The position numbers and the translations under genes were made by a program. Under the pieces are notes generated by a model. That model did no database searches. It was not told the DNA's origin and saw only the letters and a program-made list of their open reading frames with translations. A DNA stretch of 64,000 nucleotides. Origin: Coriobacteriia bacterium. GTDB lineage: Bacteria; Actinomycetota; Coriobacteriia; Anaerosomatales; PHET01. The DNA lies in NCBI GenBank assembly GCA_034370385.1, contig JAXMKZ010000005.1:124001-188000 (forward strand), given 5' to 3'. Shown here piece by piece: positions 26,585 to 33,238 of the stretch. Numbering within the stretch: the first letter of the stretch is position 1; the number at the start of each line of letters is the position of its first letter.

Positions 26585-27280
26585 ATGACCCCGATTCGCG
26601 TTCGGTTCACCGCTCTCCTGCTCTGTGCGGCGCTGCTTGCCCTCGCTGGGTGCGGTGTGCGCTCGCCCGAGGCCACTGATGGTGCCACGGGCAACCCGCT
26701 GGACTTAGAGAGCGTCGAGGTCCGCGGGTATCGCGGAGAGAAGCTCGGCTCAGCGGCCGACTTCCGCGAGAACTCGATCAAGGGCCCCCAAGACGTCGAC
26801 ATCAACACCTACCGCCTCGAGGTCGCGGGGAAGGTGGCCTCTCCGACAGCGCTCAGCTACGACGAGGTCCTCGACGGCGAATCGTACGAGAAGGTCGTCA
26901 CGCTCTACTGCGTCGAAGGTTGGTCGGTGAGGATCCTTTGGGAGGGCGTGCTCCTGACCGACCTGCTCAAGCAAGCGGGCTACGACCCCGAGGCGTCGAC
27001 CGTCATCTTTCGCTGCGCTGACGGCTACACGACATCTCTGCCCCTCTCGGTCATCGAGGACCGCCGCATCCTGCTCGCGTACAAGATGAACGGCATCCCG
27101 TTGCCCAAGGAGCGCGGCTTCCCCTTCCAGGTCGTTGCCGAGGACCGCTGGGGCTACAAGTGGGCGAAGTGGGTCACCGGCATCGAGGTGAGCGACGACG
27201 CAGACTATGAGGGCTACTGGGAGAGCCGTGGCTACGACAACGAAGCCGAGCTGCCCGAAAAGGACCGATCGAAGCCCTAG
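26585..27280 (+). CDS. Lipoprotein with sulfite-oxidase-like molybdopterin domain
   Basis: The 231-residue protein starts at ATG 26585 behind GGAGG. Its signal ends in LALAGC, a lipobox, so it is lipid-anchored outside the membrane. The rest is the oxidoreductase molybdopterin-binding domain: LYCVEGWSVRILWEG near residue 120 supplies the conserved cysteine that ligates molybdenum in the sulfite oxidase/MsrP fold, and FPFQVVAEDRWGYKWAKWVTGIEV closes the domain. Its electron donor could be the flavoprotein encoded divergently. It ends in a tail-to-tail 4-nt overlap with the hemolysin III gene. The substrate is not evident. Confidence 0.88.
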   Translation: MTPIRVRFTALLLCAALLALAGCGVRSPEATDGATGNPLDLESVEVRGYRGEKLGSAADFRENSIKGPQDVDINTYRLEVAGKVASPTALSYDEVLDGESYEKVVTLYCVEGWSVRILWEGVLLTDLLKQAGYDPEASTVIFRCADGYTTSLPLSVIEDRRILLAYKMNGIPLPKERGFPFQVVAEDRWGYKWAKWVTGIEVSDDADYEGYWESRGYDNEAELPEKDRSKP

Positions 27281-27945
27281 CGCATGACGAACAGCAGCAC
27301 CGACAGGAAGTGACACACGCTGCCCGCGACAACCCACAGGTGCCAGACCGCGTGCATGTACTTCACCTGCTTGAGCACGTAGAAGATCGTGCCCACCGTG
27401 TAGCAGAGTCCGCCCGCAACGAGCAGCCACACGCCCGCGGGAGCGAGGTTGGCCGTCAGCGCCTCGATGGAGCCAATCACCATCCAGCCCATCCCCAGGT
27501 ACACGACCGCCGAAAGCCAGCGGGGTCGGTACGCCCAGAACGCCTCCAGAGCGATGCCGATCAAGGCGAGGCTCCAGATGATCCAGAAGAGCCTCCATCC
27601 GCCATCCTCGCGGACCGTCACCAGACAGTACGGCGTGTAGGTTCCGGCGATCAGCACGTAGATCGCACAATGGTCGAGGATCTTGAAGACGTGCTTGACC
27701 TTAGGCTGCGGGAAGCTGTGGTAGAGCGTCGATGCCGTGTACGCCAACACGAGCGAGATCCCGTACACGATGGCGCTCGCCAGCCGGTACGGGTCTCCCG
27801 AGAGGACGGCGAAAGCGACCAGCAAGACAAGTGCGGCGACAGACAATCCGATGCCGAGGCCGTGAATGACACTGTTGGCGATCTCCTCGCCGAGTGTGTA
27901 GTCGCGACGGCTCGGTCCGGAGACGTTGGCTGATTCGGTGTTCAC
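27277..27945 (-). CDS. Hemolysin III / PAQR family membrane protein
   Basis: The 222-residue protein has seven hydrophobic helices. It has the family landmarks NSVIHGLGIGLS near residue 25, STLYHSFP near 72, KILDHCAIYVLIAGTYTP near 87 and HAVWHLWVVAGSVCHFLSV near the end. These keep the conserved Ser/His/Asp residues of the PAQR/CREST superfamily, thought to be metal-dependent hydrolases such as ceramidases. The bacterial function is uncertain. Confidence 0.93.
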   Translation of the reverse strand: MNTESANVSGPSRRDYTLGEEIANSVIHGLGIGLSVAALVLLVAFAVLSGDPYRLASAIVYGISLVLAYTASTLYHSFPQPKVKHVFKILDHCAIYVLIAGTYTPYCLVTVREDGGWRLFWIIWSLALIGIALEAFWAYRPRWLSAVVYLGMGWMVIGSIEALTANLAPAGVWLLVAGGLCYTVGTIFYVLKQVKYMHAVWHLWVVAGSVCHFLSVLLFVMR

Positions 27946-28059
27946 GGTCGGTTTGTTCCCAATCTTTGACTACGGGTACAGGAAGCGTACCACCCGATCG
28001 GGGACTACTGACGGTAGCGCGGCGACGGGTCGCACCGACCACGGACAGGAGGTACTCAC

Positions 28060-28203
28060 ATGGACGACCCGGTGCGGGTCCTCGTCACCGTCACCGGCCG
28101 CGTCCAAGGGGTCTCGTTCCGTGAGTCCACGCGACGCGAGGCCGAGAAGGCGAGCGTCCAGGAAGAGCCACCGGCCGGCCTGCAAGGGTTCTCGATTCTG
28201 TAG
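28060..28203 (+). pseudogene. Acylphosphatase gene with internal in-frame deletion
   Basis: An ATG at 28060, 8 nt behind AGGAGG, opens a 47-codon frame ending at TAG 28201. The first 31 residues match the acylphosphatase start, including VTGRVQGVSFRE with the phosphate-binding loop and arginine. The last 16 (SVQEEPPAGLQGFSIL) match the usual C-terminus. The middle 40 or so residues, with the catalytic asparagine segment (RNLPDG in relatives), are missing although the frame is intact. A normal acylphosphatase has about 90 residues. It is likely inactive. An assembly deletion is also possible. Confidence 0.75.
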
Positions 28204-28286
28204 GTCGGCGCTGCGCGAAAGCGGCTGGGCGCGTACCATGAGACAGAGTCCGGTATCGCACGCGCGCCAGAGACTGCGAGAGACCG

Positions 28287-29132
28287 ATGCGCCATGTCGA
28301 AGGGTCATTCACCGGGGCCGGAGGCCTCGGACTCCACATCCAGCAGTGGCTGCCCGACGCCGAGCCGAAGGCGGCGTTCGTGCTCATTCACGGCATCGGC
28401 GAGCACAGCGGCCGCTACCCCAACCTTGTAGAACCGCTCGCCCGAAACGGCTACGCGGTGTGGAGCTTCGACCAACGTGGGCACGGTCGATCCGAAGGCA
28501 GGCGCTGCCACGTGGACAGCTGGTCGCAGTACCTCGATGACCTCGACGCCTTCCTCGATCTGGTCGCGTCAGAGCTCCCCGACGCGCCGCAGGTGATCTA
28601 CGGCCACAGCATGGGCTCGTTGATCGCTTTGGACTATCTGCTGGAGCGCGAACGCGCTCTTGCGGGGGCGATCATCAGCGGCGTTGCGCTCGAGCCCGCA
28701 GGGGTGAGCAAGCCGTATCTCATCGCGGCCGCCAAGACCCTGTCTCGGCTCGCTCCCCATGTGACCGCCGACCTCAAGATCGATGCTGCTGACCTCAGCC
28801 GTGATCCGATTGCGGTAGCGACCACGCGTGCCGACCCGATGATGATGTCGCGAGCGACTATGCGCTGGGGAGCGGAGGGGCTTGCGGCCGTAGACCGCAT
28901 CAAGGCGAAGATGTCGTCCGTGGACCTACCCCTGCTGATTCTGCACGGGGAATCCGACCGCCTGAACATGTCGAGCGCCGCTCAGGCCCTGTACGACTCT
29001 GTGGGATGCGAGGACAAGCGGATCCACATCTACGAAGGTGCCTACCACGAGCCACACAACGACTACGGCCACGAGCAGCTGGTCTCGGACGTAGTCGAAT
29101 GGCTCGACCGCGTCACCGCCCCAGCCGCCTAG
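28287..29132 (+). CDS. Monoacylglycerol lipase-like alpha/beta hydrolase
   Basis: The 281-residue protein is an alpha/beta hydrolase of the serine aminopeptidase S33/monoglyceride lipase group. It has LIHGIGEHSGRY near residue 33 (oxyanion HG), FDQRGHGRSEG near 60, YGHSMGSLIALDYL near 104 (nucleophile serine), HGESDRLN near 220 (aspartate) and YHEPHND near 254 (histidine). It has no signal peptide. It probably cleaves monoacylglycerols or related esters in the cytoplasm. It overlaps tail-to-tail by 4 nt with the EamA transporter. Confidence 0.9.
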   Translation: MRHVEGSFTGAGGLGLHIQQWLPDAEPKAAFVLIHGIGEHSGRYPNLVEPLARNGYAVWSFDQRGHGRSEGRRCHVDSWSQYLDDLDAFLDLVASELPDAPQVIYGHSMGSLIALDYLLERERALAGAIISGVALEPAGVSKPYLIAAAKTLSRLAPHVTADLKIDAADLSRDPIAVATTRADPMMMSRATMRWGAEGLAAVDRIKAKMSSVDLPLLILHGESDRLNMSSAAQALYDSVGCEDKRIHIYEGAYHEPHNDYGHEQLVSDVVEWLDRVTAPAA

Positions 29133-30028
29133 CTGACGCGTTTCGCCTGCGCCGAACCCGGCTGGCCCTTCATCTGCACCAGCGCCACGCCCGCGATCGC
29201 CACCGTGCCACCTAGGGCCGTCATGAGCGACGGCACCTCGCCGAGCCAGAGCCAGGCGATGAGAGCCGCGTTGACCGGCTGGAAGTTCAAGAACACCGCC
29301 AGCCGGCTTGCCGGCATCTTGGCAAGCGCCAGATTCCACAGGACGTAGCTGACAGCGCCCGGGAATATCCCGAGGAAGATCGCCGCAATCGTCGCCGAAG
29401 CGGTCGCCTCGGGAATCTGTGTGATGAGCCCCGGAGTGAAGAACAGAAGCGGCACGGTACCCGCCCAGATGGCGTACGTCGTGAACTCCAGCCCCGAGTA
29501 GTGTCGAAGCGGCGGCTTGGACACGATCATGTAGAGCGAGGCGGCTATCGCCGCAATCAGGATGAGCAGCGCGTTGGGATCGAATGCGAGCGACTCGCCC
29601 TGACCGAACGAGATCAGCGCCACGCCCGCGAACGAGGCGAGAATGCCGGCCCAGCCCCATCGACCGAGCTTCTCGCTCAAGAAGCGCCGGGACAGCAGGG
29701 CGGTGAACACCGGGCTCGACGAGATGAGCAGCGCCGCGGCGGCGGCCTGAACGGTCTGCTCGCCGAAGTTCAGCGCGGTGTGATAGACGCTGATACCGAC
29801 GAACCCGGCCAACACGATGACCGGTAGGTCACGCCGATCCGGCAGGCGCATCCGCGTCACAAGGGCCCACAAGCCCACGCAGACAGAGGCCGTGCCGAAA
29901 CGAAGCAGCGCGAGCTGCCCGGGGCCGTAACTCTCTAGCCCGGCACGGATTCCGGCGAACGCCGCCGCCCACAACAGCAGGGCGATCGCGATCATGACGT
30001 AGGTCTTCGGTTCGATACGGGGGGTCAT
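29129..30028 (-). CDS. EamA (DMT superfamily) transporter
   Basis: The 299-residue protein has ten hydrophobic helices arranged as two EamA repeats. The first opens with LLLWAAAFAGIRAGL, includes LLRFGTASVCVGLWAL, and ends with ALLSRRFLSEKLGRWGWAGILASFAGV, a conserved EamA repeat-end pattern. The second ends with WLWLGEVPSLMTALGGTVAIAGVAL. These permeases export amino acids or other metabolites; the substrate is unknown. I chose the ATG at 30028; another ATG lies three codons upstream at 30037. Confidence 0.9.
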   Translation of the reverse strand: MTPRIEPKTYVMIAIALLLWAAAFAGIRAGLESYGPGQLALLRFGTASVCVGLWALVTRMRLPDRRDLPVIVLAGFVGISVYHTALNFGEQTVQAAAAALLISSSPVFTALLSRRFLSEKLGRWGWAGILASFAGVALISFGQGESLAFDPNALLILIAAIAASLYMIVSKPPLRHYSGLEFTTYAIWAGTVPLLFFTPGLITQIPEATASATIAAIFLGIFPGAVSYVLWNLALAKMPASRLAVFLNFQPVNAALIAWLWLGEVPSLMTALGGTVAIAGVALVQMKGQPGSAQAKRVS

Positions 30029-30087
30029 GCCGCCCATCGTAGACGATGCCGAACGCAGGCACCTATCCGAAACGGCGATCCGAACCG

Positions 30088-31074
30088 CTACCTGACGGTG
30101 ACTGTCGTGATCGGCGAGGCACCGGCGGCGGCGGACACACTGCTCGGCGAATACCAGCGATAGCGCGCCTTGCCCGCCTTGGTGATCCGTACGCTGTAGC
30201 TCGCCGTGCCGGCCGCAGACGTCGTGCGGGTTGCGACGGTCTTCCACGTGCGTCCGTCGGTGCTGCGCTGCAACACCACCTGCTTGCCGGCCAGTGGCAC
30301 GCTACCGGTGAAGGGCGCCGTCTCGGGCGTCGCCCTGACCGTGACCGCAGCACGATAGGTCACCACGCCGCGCACGCGCCTCAGTGTCAGCGCCGACCTG
30401 GCGGGGGTGCGTACCAGTGTCTGGGTGCGCTTCACCGTGAAGCTCGCGGCGCCGGTGGACTCGTTGCCCGCGTTGTCGAGCGCCGTCCAGGACAGCACAT
30501 GCGCCCCGGGTGCGCTGACCGTCACCGAACCCCCTGTCGGCGCAACACCGCTCAGCTGTGCTCCGTTGAGTCTCCACGCGGCGAAACCAACACCCGAGTG
30601 TGCGTCCGACAGACCGAACCTCACGACCGCTGGTCCACGGTACTCGGCGAGCGGCACGGTCGTCAGCGTGGGGGCTCCGCGATCGATGCGCACGTAGCGA
30701 GTCTGCTCGAGCTCGGTGTTGGGCGTCTCTGCACTGTCCTGTGACCAGAAGCGGACGGTGGTAGTGCCTTCAGCTGAGACATCGAAGGGTGCCATATAGG
30801 TGATGACCGGCCCCCCGCCGATACGGTAGTACGTGACGACGGGCGAGCTCGACGCCTCGAAGGCCGACAGCGAGAGCGTCACGGGGCCCGCATCAGCGTG
30901 CCAGCCCCACTCCAGCCCGTGAATCGTGGTGAGCGGGGGCGTGCGATCCACGGTGGTTCCGGACCCACAGTCCGGCACGACAGGTCCTCAAGCGGCGCCG
31001 GCGGGCACGGTCTGGCCCACGAGGAGCGTCAGCGCCATCACAAGGACCACGGTTCGGATTCGTGAGCGTTTCAT
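30088..31074 (-). CDS. Secreted Ig-like/OmpL47-type protein with in-frame UGA after the signal peptide
   Basis: An ATG at 31074 opens a clear signal peptide (MKRSRIRT, hydrophobic core, then VPAGAA). Codon 29 is UGA (30988-30990), and the same frame then runs open to 30088, starting GPVVPDCGSG. If the stop is read, the mature domain would only be made from a later GTG (30978) without export. The domain has OmpL47-like repeats (DRTPPLTTIHG, YVRIDRGAPTLTTVP) and a C-terminal beta module (GRTWKTVATRTTSAAGTASYSV). Possibilities are a nonsense mutation, a sequence error, or selenocysteine: a stem CCGGAC/GTCCGG with a 5-nt loop follows the UGA at the right distance for a bacterial SECIS. Confidence 0.6.
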
Positions 31075-31141
31075 GGCGCGCCCTGTCCCTTCGTAGAAGT
31101 GAGGGCGGGCGAGCTTTCGCTGCCCGCCCTCACGTATCGCC

Positions 31142-31217
31142 TGGTGGAGACGAAGGGGCTCGAACCCTCGGCCTCAGGCTTGCAAAGCCCGTGCTCTCCC
31201 AGCTGAGCTACGTCCCC
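31142..31217 (-). tRNA. tRNA-Ala (TGC)
   Basis: The cloverleaf is on the minus strand with acceptor GGGGACG/CGTCTCC, anticodon stem CGGGC/GCCTG with loop TTTGCAA (anticodon TGC), and T-arm GAGGGTTCGAGCCCCTT. The CCA is encoded; length 76 nt. Confidence 0.95.
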
Positions 31218-31450
31218 GTGCGCGGGAGATTATAGCAGGATAGACGCGACGAGAGCAGGCATCTCACGGTCGTCATCCGCCTTCACGCGCACGTCGCTCA
31301 AAGTTCATGAACTCGAAACACCCCCTCGCCATCGGCGAAACAGGGAGCTGGTTCGATATGCCCGCAGGTCAAGTGAGCCTGTGACCGCTCGACCGGACAT
31401 CGTCTCGCGATGAAAACGACCACCGCCTGTGTGGTCTCAAGGGACTCACT

Positions 31451-31789
31451 ATGAAGCGCATTGAAGCCACGATCCGGCCGGAGCGTCTCCAGGACGTGAA
31501 GACCGCGCTTGCGGACCTCGGGGTCAGGGGCATGACCGTGTACGAAGCGCGCGGCCATGGCATCCAAGGCGGCGTGACCCAGCAGTGGCGCGGAGAAGAG
31601 TACGTGGTCGATCTGCTTCCCAAGGTCACGGTGGTGGTGGTGGTCAACGAGCATGAGGTAGCCGATTGCCTCGATGTCATCGCGCGAGCGGCGCGTACGG
31701 GTCGCATCGGAGACGGCAAGATCTTCGTGACCGGGGTCGAGCAAGCGATGCGCATCCGGACCGGCGAGACCGGAAGCGAAGCTTTGTAG
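31451..31789 (+). CDS. glnB: Nitrogen regulatory protein P-II
   Basis: The 112-residue protein is a complete PII trimer subunit that senses 2-oxoglutarate and ATP/ADP. MKRIEATIRPERLQDVKTAL is the conserved start. The T-loop carries RGEEYVVDLLPK with the regulatory Tyr at position 51, and the nucleotide-binding end has RTGRIGDGKIFV. AAGGGA lies about 9 nt upstream. No amtB or glnA is adjacent, so which PII (GlnB or GlnK type) it is cannot be told from context. An intrinsic terminator follows. Confidence 0.93.
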   Translation: MKRIEATIRPERLQDVKTALADLGVRGMTVYEARGHGIQGGVTQQWRGEEYVVDLLPKVTVVVVVNEHEVADCLDVIARAARTGRIGDGKIFVTGVEQAMRIRTGETGSEAL

Positions 31790-31837
31790 CACCGACACGA
31801 GGGAGGGCGCCGCCTCCAGGGGAGCACGAAAGAAGAA

Positions 31838-31874
31838 GGCGGACCCTATCGTACGGATCCGCCCTCTCTCTTTG
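31838..31874. terminator. Bidirectional terminator between glnB and the structured-RNA region
   Basis: GGCGGA (31838-31843) pairs with TCCGCC (31858-31863). On the plus strand it is followed by CTCTCTCTTTGTC and on the minus strand by TTCTTCTTTC, so it can end glnB transcription and any minus-strand RNA arriving from 32 kb. Confidence 0.65.
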
Positions 31875-31879
31875 TCCGG

Positions 31880-32275
31880 GCCTTCAAGGCCTCGGGCTGA
31901 ACACGTGACGGGGATGGCCTTCGCTGCGCCTGTGCGGCCCCTCACTAGGGCTATTCTCGGGAACTATCGGGCGAATCTTCGCTAGCGCCCTCATTCCCTT
32001 CAGGCTATCAGGCTTATGCCGGGCACCTTCGGCAAACGTCGGCACTGCAGGTGACTCGAAACACTCACTTCTGTTGCGCCCGATTCACGGGCACCTCTCA
32101 CACGCAAACGATTCTTCGACTTACGCTTACTCAAACGACGCTGCCGCAGGGCTTGAATCTGCCATCCCGGTCGTGTGTTCGACTTCCAACGTCGAATCCA
32201 ATTCGGGCGGGTCTCCTTTCGCAAGCCCATCGTGACCACGGGGTCACCCCCGCTCGCTATCAGTATTCCCCTTAG
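31880..32275 (-). ncRNA. Candidate structured non-coding RNA, unassigned
   Basis: About 400 bp with no protein-like frame but dense complementary segments. Reading the minus strand: GTGACC/GGTCAC near 32240; TTCGAC/GTCGAA near 32190; GCCCG/CGGGC near 32085; and a nested stem near 31960-32000 in which GGGAA/TTCCC encloses GGGCG/CGCCC. Loops on this strand are purine-rich (GCGAAAGG, AGCGAAG, CCGAAGG), as in folded RNAs, which is why I favour the minus strand. It starts just after the terminator of the selenoprotein gene and ends at a T-followed hairpin. I could not match it to tmRNA, RNase P, SRP or 6S RNA. The residual short frame at 32000-32239 looks like random translation. Confidence 0.5.
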
Positions 32276-32300
32276 AAGCGTCTATTCCTCACACAACAGA

Positions 32301-32327
32301 CGAACGGCGCCCTTTGAGCGCCGTTCG
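32301..32327 (-). terminator. Hairpin downstream of the rhodanese-thioredoxin gene
   Basis: CGAACGGCGC pairs perfectly with GCGCCGTTCG around a 7-nt loop, 42 nt past the stop codon. On the minus strand it is followed by TCTGTTGTGTG, a weak T-rich tail. Confidence 0.6.
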
Positions 32328-32368
32328 GATAGCATCATGCGATGAAAGGAGCCTGCGGGGTCTCGGCG

Positions 32369-33076
32369 TTACTGCAGCCCGTCGAGTGCCTCGGCCAGCT
32401 TCGCCTCCGGAGCGCTTCCCACGATCTGGCCCGCTTGCACGCCGTCCGCGTTCACGAAGATGAAAGTGGGTACACCGGTGACACCCAGCGAGTTCGCGAG
32501 TTGATTGGCGTTGGCGTCCGACTCGACGTTGAGCCGCCGGAACTCCACCTTGTCGCCGTACTTCGCCTCTAGCCCATCGACCACGGGCTTCATCTCGATG
32601 CAGGCGGGTCAACTGTCGGTGAAGAACTCGACCATCACGGGCTTGCCGCTTGTGGCGATGCGCTGGCTGTCCGCACCTTCAGCTGCATCGCCGGTCTCAA
32701 GGGGGTCGGGCCATGACGCGACACCGGCGCTCAGATGCGCGATGCTCGTGAATCCCAAGGCCCGCATGATGTCGACGGCGCTGACCGACCGATCGCCCGT
32801 GGCGCAGTAGACGAGGTAGGTTGCGTTCCTGTCCCAACTTGCGGCCTGTTGCTCCAACTGGTCCAGCGGAACGTTGATGGAGCCCGCGATGCGCCCGAGC
32901 TGAAACTCTCCGGGCGTGCGGACGTCGACGATCTGCGCGCCCTTCGCGATGACTGCCTTGGCTTCCTGCGCGTCAACGTTCTCTATGCCGCCCGCGGCGG
33001 GCCTGAAAAGATTCCAGCCGACGATTACCGCAGCGATCACTCCCACCACTATCCACACCATCGTCTTAGGTTTCAT
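32369..33076 (-). CDS. Membrane-anchored rhodanese-thioredoxin fusion selenoprotein (UGA at codon 156)
   Basis: From ATG 33076 (GAGGAG upstream) the frame runs 155 codons, meets UGA at 32609-32611, and continues open for 79 more codons to TAA. Reading UGA as selenocysteine gives 235 residues. Residues 7-25 are a membrane anchor. Residues 33-125 are a rhodanese domain with active loop YCATGDRS (Cys91). Residues 135-235 are a thioredoxin fold: VMVEFFTDS, then U-P-A-C-I-E-M-K-P-V at the place of the C-x-x-C active site, then GVTGVPTFIFVNADG with the cis-proline. A hairpin typical of bacterial SECIS follows the UGA. The fusion faces outside the membrane and would handle sulfane sulfur or persulfides. 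Its promoter holds a CsoR/CstR-type operator. Confidence 0.85.
32571..32609 (-). promoter_or_regulatory. Putative bacterial SECIS element
   Basis: Immediately after the UGA, the mRNA can form AGCCC/GGGCU (32585-32589 with 32571-32575) enclosing a 9-nt loop GUGGUCGAU that starts 24 nt beyond the UGA. The loop has G first and contains GGUC, as in the E. coli fdhF element. A competing stem CAUCGA/UCGAUG, extended by GCC/GGC, spans 32572-32606. Both fit the known placement of bacterial SECIS loops 16-37 nt after UGA. Confidence 0.65.
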
Positions 33077-33109
33077 CCATACTCCTCGTTGTCCGAATCT
33101 GCGCCGCTC

Positions 33110-33139
33110 AGTATACCCCCATGGGTATCCTGCTAGCAA
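33110..33139 (-). promoter_or_regulatory. Promoter of the rhodanese-thioredoxin gene with CsoR/CstR-type operator in the spacer
   Basis: On the minus strand TTGCTA (33134-33139) and TATACT (33110-33115) are 18 nt apart. Between them and touching the -10 lies ATACCC-N4-GGGTAT (33113-33128), the same 6-bp arms as the operator at 411-426. A repressor bound there would block RNA polymerase. The CsoR family member CstR regulates rhodanese and other sulfide-oxidation genes in Staphylococcus through such sites. Confidence 0.7.
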
Positions 33140-33238
33140 GCGTGGCTCTTACGTCCCCCACTCGGGGATAATCTCACGTACCATCGCAACCATACTGCAA
33201 CGCGCGCGCCACCCTGCGCGCGCACCTGAGGGGGCCCG

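Noticed and set aside
31880-32275. tmRNA (ssrA)
   Set aside because: A GGATTCGAC stretch is present on the minus strand, but there is no tRNA-like 3' end with T-arm and CCA, and no tag reading frame ending in ALAA-stop on either strand.
32369-33076. Rhodanese gene truncated by a nonsense mutation next to a separate thioredoxin fragment
   Set aside because: The UGA is exactly at an active-site cysteine, the frame is kept, and the downstream part lacks its own ribosome site and N-terminal strand.
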